64,000 nucleotides of DNA from Charina bottae (taxonomy: Eukaryota > Chordata > Lepidosauria > Squamata > Charinaidae), in NCBI GenBank assembly GCA_023362775.1, contig JALMGJ010000016.1, positions 1,123,001 through 1,187,000 on the forward strand. Direction: 5' to 3'. The notes under the pieces are model-generated. The model was not told where the DNA came from. It searched no databases and saw only the letters and a list, made by a program, of their open reading frames with translations. The stretch's first letter is position 1. Each line of letters opens with the position of its first letter. Positions 26,250 to 34,925 of this stretch are shown here, piece by piece. The position numbers and the translations under genes were made by a program.

Positions 26250-26949
26250 ATTTCATCTTCTAACTTTTTATCAACATTAAGTCACCGCATTTAAGTTTTC
26301 TCTAGATTATATTATTTATATCTGACAAACACTTCCAGGTTATAATAGGTTCAGCCTGAGTTTTTTCAAAGCCTGTCCTCCTCCCAAAATTGAGGAAAAC
26401 TCAAATATTTCCTAGGCTAAACAAATGGCCATAGTATGTCTCCCTATCTCTGCTGCCCTTTTATCACTTTCAAAGTTATCCTTGTAACCACATGGACCCA
26501 AATCAATTTAATTTTCCCTTTCCCTTTCCCTTTCCCAACTTTTTAGCAGCTGCAGCAGCACTGAGATGAAAGGTAAAAAGAAAGCTTTATTTTCCTTTGC
26601 ACTAAGCTTGTGAGCTACTTTTCCAGTGGGGAGGCAGTTGAGAACATGGAGATGAGGCTTGGGAAAATCCTTATATCTCCACTCTTTAGCCTTATGCTCA
26701 GAAATAAAATAGAGGGGATGAGAAGCACATAAACTTCATTGTTGAATACTTGCTTGAGTAGGAAACTGCCATATAAATTGAATAAAGAGACAAATAAAAC
26801 TTTTGTCTATCAATCTCTTTATAGACAAAACATCACTTCTTTCCATCCAAGAGACAGCTTCAAAACAACGGTTCAGTGTAAAAAGTATGAGGCTTATGCC
26901 TCTCCAAGTCTACAATTAAAACCAGTGCTTCCCCTGAAAAACAGCAGTG
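26250..26949. other. no gene seen
   Basis: A short (CCCTTT)n run lies near 26512-26535. Nothing else is recognised. Confidence 0.4.
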
Positions 26950-26957
26950 GAAAAGAT

Positions 26958-27125
26958 CTGGGCTGCAACTAGGGGGGGGGGGCAAGCGGGGCATGCACCC
27001 CGGGCGCCGCACTGGAGGGTGCACCAATATGATGCCCGGGGGATGCCAAAATGACAAAATAACCCATGGGGGGGGCACAGAATCCATGTTTGCCCCGGGT
27101 GACACAGACCCTAGTTCCATCCCTG
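26958..27125 (-). mobile_element. 168-bp hAT MITE, perfect 8-bp TSD
   Basis: A short non-autonomous element starting ctgggctgcaact and ending agttccatccctg, flanked by the perfect 8-bp duplication gaaaagat (26950-26957 and 27126-27133). It is GC-rich, with G runs. The same element lies in the opposite orientation at 56112-56282 with its own 8-bp duplication, so ends and family are defined by two independent insertions. Superfamily hAT is inferred from TSD length and the CAGGG terminus. Confidence 0.88.
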
Positions 27126-27133
27126 GAAAAGAT

Positions 27134-27748
27134 ACAGTCTTCAAGATGACTGGGAGGGAAATAAGAAACATCACCCTCTTTGTAGTGATGGTGTTTCACT
27201 AAGTTTTCCTGTGTTCATGGCACAGGAGAATATGTATTAGCAAAAGGAACATAGTGCGGAATCAGGAATGTTAGGCACAACACTCCCTGCTAATCTTGTG
27301 ATCATTAGGCTGCTCTAGCATACTAATCCCAATAGAGTTTTGATCCCCCACATCCCATCACACTGCTCTGTAGAGGGTTGCTGTGGGCAATGGTTGCATG
27401 GTACAATAGCTCTCACAGCCAGCCCCCAAACAGCAGTTATATAAGGGCAAACAGGAGGCTGTTAAGAACTGCATGCAAGTGATACTGCTGAAGAGGTGGG
27501 AATGCTACCTTTTTTTCTCCTGGTTTAGACAGGGTTGGGGATATAATGGTGAATATAGAAGACAGTTCCATTAAAGTACTATTAAAAGATGCTTAGCTAT
27601 CCATGAAATGATGCAGGGCAGAACTGCACATCCTAAGAAGCCAAATTTTATGTTCTCATCAAGTTTCCTCTTCTTAAACTTTAAGTCAATTTCTGCAGAG
27701 TCCTTCTAACTTACACAGGGCTGCAGAACAGAAGGGTTAAAGTGAACT
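27134..27748. other. no gene seen
   Basis: Unique sequence. A C homopolymer (27749-27763) separates it from the LINE fragment that follows. Confidence 0.4.
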
Positions 27749-27766
27749 CCCCCCCCCCCCCCCACC

Positions 27767-28205
27767 ATCTATCATTGGCGATCACTTGTAGCCGAGTAAG
27801 ATTGTCTTCTAAAGGTAAAATTTTAACGGTGGATCCGTAAGTGGCTATAAAGGCCAATTCTGGATCCGCACAACCTCCCACAATGAGGGCATAGGTTTCC
27901 GGGTGGGAGACGGTCATGATGAGGGTTTGCCTGACGTGCCTTCCTTTTAGCTCTTTTCTCCTTTTCGCCCTGTATTCATGCTTCTTCAAAGTCCATAGCG
28001 CCATTAATAAAGGATGACCTCCAATTGAAAAGCTCATGAGTTAGGGCTTCCCAGTTCTCAATGCTGATATTACATTTTTTTAAATTAGCTTTGAGAGTAT
28101 CTTTGAATCTCTTTTGCTGTCCACCAATATTCCGTTTTCCATTCTTAAGTTGGGAGTAAAGTAGCTGCTTTGGAAGACGATGGTCAGGCATTCGAACAAC
28201 ATGAC
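27767..28205 (-). mobile_element. LINE 3' fragment with C2H2 finger, copy 1
   Basis: The minus strand reads through the C-terminal end of a non-LTR retrotransposon ORF. In order it has RLPKQLLYSQLKNGKRN, GGQQKRFKDTLKANLK and WEALTHE, then FINGAMDFEEA, a single TGA (likely from an Arg codon by CpG decay) and a basic linker. It ends in a classic C2H2 zinc finger, CPHCGRLCGSRIGLYSHLRIH (C-x2-C-x12-H-x3-H), directly before a stop. The short 3' UTR ends agacaatcttactcggctacaagtgatcgccaatg. The 'LYGEL..G.R..GG..KR.KD' type tail is common in RTE-like and related LINEs; I do not name the clade. A near-identical copy lies at 34446. Confidence 0.75.
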
Positions 28206-28370
28206 CGTTGACATCTATACTCCACCAGCTTCAGATCTTCCCCAAAATGTTAAATATGATCAAATATGGTATAAATTGCTTAAAAGAAAAGCAGTTATTG
28301 AAGAAAATGGAGTGAAGATATCCTCTGCTTTTCCAGATGGAAAGAGGAGATGGGGGACATTTGGTCTGCC

Positions 28371-28426
<56 letters not shown>

Positions 28427-28428
28427 TT
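28371..28428 (+). repeat. (TTTC)n microsatellite
   Basis: Uninterrupted TTTC units. It abuts a minus-strand L1 3' end and probably grew from the L1 poly(A)-side junction. Confidence 0.95.
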
Positions 28429-28560
28429 AATAATAATTTTATTAAAGATTACATTATACAGATAAAACTAGTACAAACTATAAAAAAGTAAAAAAAAATA
28501 AAAAATAAAAGGTGTAAAGAAAAAATAAAATAGAAAAAAGAAAAAAAGAAAAAGAAAGAC
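28429..28560 (-). mobile_element. L1 3' UTR fragment
   Basis: Sequence (aataattttattaaagattacattatacagataaaactag, then A-rich with gaaaaa/aaataa words) resembles the 3' UTR of the L1 at 49.6 kb and the fragment at 63.5 kb. No coding part is present. Confidence 0.55.
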
Positions 28561-28865
28561 TTTCAGTGAAGACATGGCAAACTGAAGACATCCCTGAAGA
28601 AGTAGGGACAACATTACATCTGAAGTTGGTGGCCAGATGCAGGATCACGGCCAGTGAAATACCTCTGGACAAAGGAGAGATCGTGAGATTGCCCACATGT
28701 ACTCCGGACACCTGCTCCTCACGAGCTGACAGCACAAACCAACGTTTTTGTGATTTGCTTGTGAGTCAAGCAGCTGGGAGTCAAGGCATGATCCATCTAA
28801 GCTCAAAGTCATAATGTAGCCTTTCTGGACACAAGGTTTGGCCAATCTGCATTTTTTAATCACTT

Positions 28866-29085
28866 TGTAATTACGTAGTTATTTTATTTATTTTATTTAT
28901 TAAACAAATTTATAAGGACACTCAACTCACACATGGTGAATCCAGGCTATATACAGAATTATAAACTGTAAAAACACAATATTCACCCCACAGCAACAGC
29001 AAACGTATTCATATCAACCACTTGACTGGCACTGAAGCGACCTGGGATCCCCAGGCCCACTGACAAAACCACGTCTTCAGGGCCT
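28866..29085 (-). mobile_element. L2-group LINE 3' end
   Basis: The tail (attttatttattttatttatt) lies at the left. The right part (gatccccaggcccactgacaaaaccacgtcttcagggcc) is the complement of the ORF2 C-terminal 'LKTWF' region, diverged. This is an old copy. Confidence 0.6.
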
Positions 29086-29217
29086 TCTGTAATTATGGAA
29101 TTAATTTTTTATTGCTTTTTAAATATTGAGAACCTCTGGATTGGCATGCTTTATGGTATTCCCTGGGTGAATTTCCTTCAATCCTTCATGATAGAAGTTT
29201 TAAGTACAAGTTTAAGG

Positions 29218-29539
29218 GTAAAGGTAAAGGTTTTCTCCTGCACAGTCGTGTCCAACTCTAGGGGGTGGTGCTCATCTCTGTTTCTTAGCCGAAGAGCCAG
29301 CGCTGTCTGAAGATGCTTCTGCAGTCATGTGGCCGGCATGATGTGCCCGGAACGCTGTTACCATCCCACCGAAGTGGCACCTATTTATCTACTTGCATTT
29401 GCATGCTTTCGAATTGCTACGTTGGCGAGAGCTGGGGAGAGTGCAGGAGCACACTCTGTCATGTGGCGCTCAGGTCTCGAACCACCAGCCTTCTGATCAA
29501 CAAGCCTGGCATCTTAACCACTGAGCCATTGTGCCCCCA
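29218..29539 (-). mobile_element. Sauria-type SINE with 17-bp TSD
   Basis: Full-length SINE on the minus strand, from the tail (gtaaaggtaaaggttttctcctgcacagtcgtgtccaactctag) to the tRNA head (gcatcttaaccactgagccattgtgcccc). The flanks 29201-29217 and 29540-29556 are a 17-bp duplication (taagtacRagtttaagg) with a single A/G difference. Confidence 0.92.
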
Positions 29540-29559
29540 TAAGTACGAGTTTAAGGATT

Positions 29560-30970
29560 TGCAAAAAATTTTTTTTTTAGAATTAACAGCAAAAAGGTGA
29601 TTAGAATGTTGATTTTAGAAAGTTATAAATGGACTAAGGATCCAGATGGATTTAATAAATTTTTGAAAGTAAATATAAGAATCTTTCCCATAGGAAACTA
29701 TTTATGTTTTTGCTTTCGGAAGAAAAATGACATGATAAGATGGGACTTTGAAGGTTGGACACTAGAGGGCATGAGAAAAAATTAAAAAATAGAAAAATAA
29801 AGATTACAATTAAAGGAGAAACATACTTAATCTCAATTAGATTTGAATGGATTAAAATATTTCAACAATGGATCTATTGAGAGATATTTGTGAATAATGG
29901 ACTCAGAAGTTAATTTTAAAGATCTCAGCCATTATTGATAGACTAAATGATGTTACAGTGGAGGAACAAGCTTTATTGGACAAAACTGAAACTGATTTAA
30001 ATGTGGATTTAAAAATTGCAGGCTTCAAGAAGGATATGGAAAAAGATGAAATACTGAATATACAAACGAAACTGGTTGATGTTTTAATAACTTAAAAGGG
30101 CATACAATTAATGTACCAGAAGAGTGACTTGGATAACCTTTCTATATTGGATTTACAAAAGGGATTTGTTAATGTTGTCAGTGATTTTCTGAGAAGAGAC
30201 AAAGAGAAAATAAAAAGAAACCAAGTGTTTGTACATTATTTGAAAGGACTAAAGACCAAGATTTTTGGAAGCAAGGGGAAGGAATATAAAGTTGGTTTCT
30301 TTGAGCAAGGTTAAAATAGATAGGTTGTTATTTCTGGTAATCTTTACTGGGTTTTTTTTTTACTAGGACTAGATGATAATGTTTTAAGGTTTTGTTTATA
30401 GGTAAGAGTTACATGGGAAAGAGTTTATTTGTTGCATTTTAAGATTATTGGATTACGGTTAAAACAGTTATGCTGTTATCTCTGGTAAATTTTGTTAGAT
30501 TTTTACTGACTAGATTTGAATGGTGAGGTTTGGGGGATTTGTTTAAAGATAGAAAATTATATATAAATGTAAAAGGAAGGAATTCAAGTGGGTTTATTAG
30601 ATCAAGATTATAATAGATATGTTGTTATTTCTTGTAACCTTTAATGGATTTTTGCTGATTAGGATGGATGATGGGGCTTTAAAGATTTGTTTATAGAGAA
30701 TGATATGAGATATGGGATGCAGAGATTTTTGTATTTTAAGAGATGGTGATAAGTTGTTAAAGTCGTTTATACTTGCTGGGATGAAAGGGAAAGTTACTTC
30801 TTTTTTTCCTTTTCCTTATTTTCTCTTTTTTTTTTCTTGGCCTACCCCTTTCCACAAGCTGATGTGTGAGTCCAACCAAATTTTTCATTCTGCCTACCAG
30901 GAGCAATCCATGATGTCATAATGGGATGGGAAAATATGCAGGATTTTTGACAGTTTTGCCAACAGACACA
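29560..30970 (+). mobile_element. AT-rich L1-like block, decayed
   Basis: This block begins after a T run. It contains Lys/Glu-rich, helix-forming decayed frames (for example VEEQALLDKTETDLN near 29960 and LDLQKGFVNVVSDFLRR near 30140), followed by a tandem repeat. Composition and arrangement would fit the 5' half of an L1 (ORF1 plus linker), but I see no diagnostic ORF1 RRM or CTD motif. It is not recognised with confidence. Confidence 0.3.
30285..30705 (+). repeat. Three-unit tandem repeat, period ~149 bp
   Basis: A diverged unit anchored on gttgttatttctggtaa recurs at 30324, 30472 and 30621, so the spacing is 148 and 149 bp. Each unit continues tttactggg..., a T run, actaggact...atgat and ggttttgtttatag. 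It lies inside the L1-like block. Confidence 0.7.
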
Positions 30971-31258
30971 GCTTTTACAGGATCATGATTTTTTACTTGA
31001 TGAACATGTATGTATAAGGTCATCCTAAAACCTTATGGAATTCTTGATAAACCTTTAAGAATCACTTATTCTGTTACTCTTGAAGACGTTTACCTGTTGC
31101 AGTTGGTAATGCTGTTGTCATAGAAATTTGTCTATATGGTGTTGGCACCATGTGATATTTAAATAGTTATAATTATTGATGTGCTAGATTAAAGCAAAGA
31201 CACTTTGCTTCGATTTGAGGTCAATTTTAAAATTAAAAATCTGAAGAAATCAAGCCAT

Positions 31259-31261
<3 letters not shown>

Positions 31262-31292
<31 letters not shown>

Positions 31293-31345
31293 CATTGATT
31301 GAATTTATCCCCGCCCATCTCTGCCATGGCAGACTCTGGGCGGTT
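31262..31345 (-). mobile_element. L2-group LINE 3' end, (TCAA)n tail
   Basis: An 84-bp terminal fragment: a (GATT)n run on the plus strand, then ccccgcccatctctgccatggcagactctgggcgg, the complement of the L2 3' hallmark. Confidence 0.8.
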
Positions 31346-31400
31346 TTTTGGGAGCAAGGGGTTTTTCTCTTCTGCATGAAAAAAAAAGAACAGAGAAAAA

Positions 31401-31690
31401 TTTATTTATTTATTTATTTATTTATTTATTATTTAAATTTGTAGCACCGCCCATCTCCTCTACACCAGGGAACTCTGGGCAGTTTACAACAACAAGTTAA
31501 AAATATAAAAACAATAACTTACATATAAAATCCAAATAAAAAGATATTAATAATAAGGTGGGTTTCAGGGCACCAGCCACTCCCAAGAGGAACTATTGGC
31601 ATTCCCGTCCCAAGCAAGTCGGCAGAACCAGGTCTTCAGATCTTTCCTGAAAGTCGGGAGCGAGGAAACTATTCATAAGGGTTAAGAGGG
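31401..31690 (-). mobile_element. L2-group LINE 3' end, (AAAT)n tail
   Basis: A (TTTA)n run is followed by caccgcccatctcctctacaccagggaactctgggcagtttac, and then by the complement of the ORF2 C-terminus (ggcattcccgtcccaagcaagtcggcagaaccaggtcttcagatc). It is a second insertion in the same orientation as the fragment 60 bp to its left. Confidence 0.85.
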
Positions 31691-31854
31691 GCAAATGTTG
31701 AAATATGTGTGATGATATCATCACACACATGCTGTGGCTTACACAGTTCCATCAGACAGTGGGAAGAAAGCATTTAATCATAGCATACAGATGCTGCTGG
31801 AAAAATGTTTGTAAGAAATTATTTTTCTCCCGAATAAGAACAAGATCTAGCAGA

Positions 31855-32516
31855 TTTTATATATATCAAACAAGAACAAAGGTAGAAAGTAAGAAATAGA
31901 GAAACAAGAAAGAAATTGAAAAGAAAAAGAAGAACCATACAATTTTGCCTTCCGTCCCTCTTTTTATTGAGTAATTGTCATCTTAAATGTTTCCCAACCT
32001 CTTTGTCTCATTTTTAATCACCAAATCCCGTAATCATCTGTTCATATTTTCTTCTTTCAGCAAAATGTCCATATAAGTGTTTCAGTCTTTAAAAAAATTT
32101 TTTTTATTGTTTTTCTCTCTGACCAAACTGGTTAGCTTATCCATTTCTGCAAGTTCAGTTAATTTTATGATCCAATCTTCCTCTGTAGGCATTTCATTGC
32201 TTTTCCCACTTTTTGCATACAATAATCTTGGTGTAGTTGTCCTATACAATATTAATTTCCCGTATTTCTTTTCTAATTTCTTGTCCATAAAAGCCTGTAA
32301 GAATAATTCTGGTTTCATCATAATATTAGTCCGTAATATCTTTTGCACATTGTATGAATTTGTACCAAAAATGTATTTGCTTTTTCATAAGTCCACCATG
32401 CATGATAAAAAGTCCGCTCTTCCTTCACACTTCCAAGACTGATTTAATATTCCTATATACATTTTAGACTATTGGTACAACATTTTATAAAAATATTTTT
32501 CTTTTATTTATAAAAT
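31855..32516 (-). mobile_element. L1 3' fragment between 39-bp direct repeats
   Basis: The minus strand encodes the last part of an L1 ORF2: YHAWWTYEKAN near 32390, then MKPELFLQAFMDKK, EEDWIIKLTELAEMDKLTSL and the end near 32082. This aligns by eye with the C-terminus of the L1 at 49.8 kb (YHMWWTCETAK... AENDKLTCLLKE). The Cys-rich motif is damaged. 39-bp direct repeats, 37 of 39 identical, flank it at 31816-31854 and 32517-32555; they read as an unusually long TSD. Confidence 0.8.
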
Positions 32517-32815
32517 AAATTATTTTTCTCCCCAATAAGAACAAGATCTAGTAGAATTCTAAAAATGAATATACTGTAGGTATGAAAAATAAATACAGCC
32601 TGAGGAATCTACAATATTAAAGAAGAGAGAAGATTTGATAATCCAGCGAGCTGATATCAAAACATATACTAATTTAAATATATATTAAAAAATCGTTTGA
32701 CAACTTACCATTTCAGGTTTTTTTCCACTCAATTTTGTCCATTTGTTTCTTTATATTGTTGAATTGATAGTCACTACTTAATTGCATGCTTAAACAGATG
32801 AGATTTTCATACAGA

Positions 32816-33270
32816 GCTGTATAACGATTTCAAAATTTAGAAGGGCCTTATCCTTGGCTAGATTCAATGCCCTTCGAACAGCTGTTATTGAAGGGAGATA
32901 TCAAAATATCCCTTTCGATCAAAGACTGTGCCCATGTGGCAGAGGAGTAAATGAAACGGTGGAACACGTCATTTTATATTGTCCTTTCTATGCAGATGGT
33001 TGCCAGGAATTATTATCTCAACTTTTTACTAAACATCCAGGTCATTCGGTTTCTTTTTATCTCAAGCTGTTTTAATCAGACCAATCTGATTTTATTTCAT
33101 TGACCACAGCTAAATATTGCTCTATAATTTGTACAGCACGCCGCAATATCTCTTCTAAATTTTCTTAGTTTTTTTTAGATTTTTAAGTGATTTTTCTTTT
33201 ATTCTAATCAGATATGAATCTTCTGTTCTATTTGCTGGTCTATGACCGAATAAAAAATTATTTGATTTGA
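32816..33270 (+). mobile_element. Zinc-finger LINE 3' end with 11-bp TSD
   Basis: A 5'-truncated non-LTR element. The first part encodes ALSLARFNALRTAVIEGRYQ, IPFDQRLCPCGRG and ETVEHVILYCPFYADG, the RT C-terminal Cys/His motif (CPC...H...C), but a +1/-1 shift separates the start from this frame. A 3' UTR with gctggtctatgaccgaataaaaaattatttgatttga follows. The duplication tttcatacaga lies at 32805-32815 and 33271-33281. The clade is uncertain (Vingi- or R4-like are candidates). The RT fragment at 47.55 kb may belong to the same family. Confidence 0.75.
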
Positions 33271-33608
33271 TTTCATACAGAAAGGATGTCTGACATTTAT
33301 TGAAACAGGATACCAGATTCCAGATTTTTAAGTCTTCCACTATCCCAAGTGTTGTTCTTACATCATATAGTTCTTGGGAACTTAAAAAGAAAGTCCTGAT
33401 GTTATTTATTTTAAGCCTTTAATGTTACCCTTCAGTGGGGCTTAGATAATGTGCTAAAACAGGGTTAGGATTAGAACTCTGAAGCTGTTGAACTCATAAT
33501 CTTAGCACCAATTGGAGCTTGACTGAATGGTTTGAGGTCTTTGTCTTTCTTCTCTTAATATTTTTAATGTAAAACGTAGAAAATAAAACTCAAATTCATC
33601 TCTAAGTC

Positions 33609-33844
33609 CATAGCTTTCCAAACTGTGTGTTGTGACACTTTAATGTGTCGCGACACAACCTGGAAGTGGACCTGCACGCCGGCGGCATGGTGGCGGTGGT
33701 GTGCATGGTGGCGGCGGCAGCGACAATGGCAGCGGCGCACCATCAGCGCTTCCACGTTTTAGCAGAAAACACAAGGCCGCCGCCGCTGCCGCTGCCGCCA
33801 CCACCATCGGTGTGTCGCCAACGGCGGCAGTTTGGAAATCACTG
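33609..33844. mobile_element. GC-rich hAT MITE, copy 1
   Basis: A 236-bp element with inverted termini (ctttccaaactg at the left, cagtttggaaatcactg at the right) and terminal gtgtcgcgacac-type words. The interior is CGG/CCG-rich and can fold into a hairpin (ggcggcggcagcg near 33711 against cgccgctgccgctgcc near 33780). The flanks tctaagtc (33601-33608) and tcttagtc (33845-33852) form an 8-bp TSD with one mismatch. It is related to 58304-58622. Confidence 0.82.
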
Positions 33845-33852
33845 TCTTAGTC

Positions 33853-34440
33853 TGTACATCACAGTCACTGGTAGTCATTGGTTTAATCAAAGAAAAATAT
33901 AAATTGGAAAAAATGCTAAATCCTTAGATACTTATGCAGCAACAGAAATGCTCCCTTTTTTGTTTGCAATAAAGCATCTTCATTTTTTGTTCCCTGTTTC
34001 TTAGGAAAAACAGAAGTTAAAGGACTTGCAGGTTTGCCACCGAAAACTGCAACCCAATATCTTGTTCCACTTTGTAGCTTCTAAAAGTAAAAATGGTGGA
34101 ACGAAAAGCACAGTTCTAATTCATATGCTTTTGCTAGTATGAGGGGAAAAAATGAAATCAAATACTGGAAGACGAAACCACAGTGAAAGTGTCACTGTGA
34201 GATTCCTGAAGTCCCCTATAAGGACCAATCCTCAATGGGTTACTCATTTGCTTTCTTGGATCCAGATTCTTCTGAATATCAGAGCAAATAAGCTTCCAAT
34301 ACCAACTACCGAGTTGCAAAGAGTAGGAGGAGTTCCCTCTATACGCTTAATAGTGTTTATTATGCATGGGGAACCTTTCACAGATTTCAGCCATATTTTC
34401 TTGTGTTGTTCCTTCCTAATAAAGTCACTTTGAACTAATT
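33853..34440. other. no gene seen
   Basis: Unique sequence with a 93-codon frame (34152-34433) that I do not recognise. A splice-acceptor-like ctgtttcttag near 34004 is not supported by any coding signal. Confidence 0.4.
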
Positions 34441-34445
34441 TTCAT

Positions 34446-34925
34446 TCATTGGCGATCACTCAGAGCCGAGTTAGATTGTCTTCCAAAGGTAAAATTTTAA
34501 CAGTGGATCCGTAAGTGGCTATAAAGGCCAATTCTGGATCCGCACAACCTCCCACAATGAGGGCATAGGTTTCCGGGTGGGAGACGGTCATGATGAGGGT
34601 TTGCCTGACGTGCCTTCCTTTCAGCTCTTTTCTCCCTTTCGCCCTGTACTTATGCTTCTTCAAAGTCCATAGCGCCATTAATAAAGGCTGACCTCCAATT
34701 GAAACGCTCATGAGTTAGGGCTTCCCAGTTCTCAATGCTGATATTACATATTTTTAAATTAGCTTTGAGAGTATCTTTGAATCTCTTTTGCTGTCCACCA
34801 ATATTCCATTTTCCATTCTTAAGTTGGGAGTAAAGTAGCTGCTTTGGAAGACGATGGTCAGGCATTCGAACAACATGATGAACAACTTTGAACCAAAATA
34901 GGGTGTTGTTGAGTTTATTTTTATA
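34446..34925 (-). mobile_element. LINE 3' fragment with C2H2 finger, copy 2
   Basis: Second copy of the element at 27767-28205, same strand, about 97% identical by eye over 430 bp. The reading order is the same: WFKVVHHVVRMPDHRLPKQL, then GGQQKRFKDTLKANLK and the linker after a TAA. It ends in the C2H2 finger CPHCGRLCGSRIGLYSHLRIH just before the final stop. The interrupting stop is at the same codon as in copy 1 but is a different mutation (TAA here, TGA there), so the copies decayed independently. The upstream ends differ. Confidence 0.75.

Noticed and set aside
27767..28205. Host C2H2 zinc-finger exon
   Set aside because: The finger is fused in frame to a LINE RT C-terminal tail, occurs twice with a LINE 3' UTR, and each copy has a stop.
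30285..30705. CRISPR-like array (regularly spaced repeats)
   Set aside because: Only three diverged units with a period of about 149 bp, no short exact repeat and spacer structure, and the DNA is eukaryotic.
34004..34031. Possible micro-exon between ctgtttcttag and cag/gttt
   Set aside because: Acceptor- and donor-like words alone are frequent; there is no conserved peptide, no neighbouring exon and no reading-frame bias.
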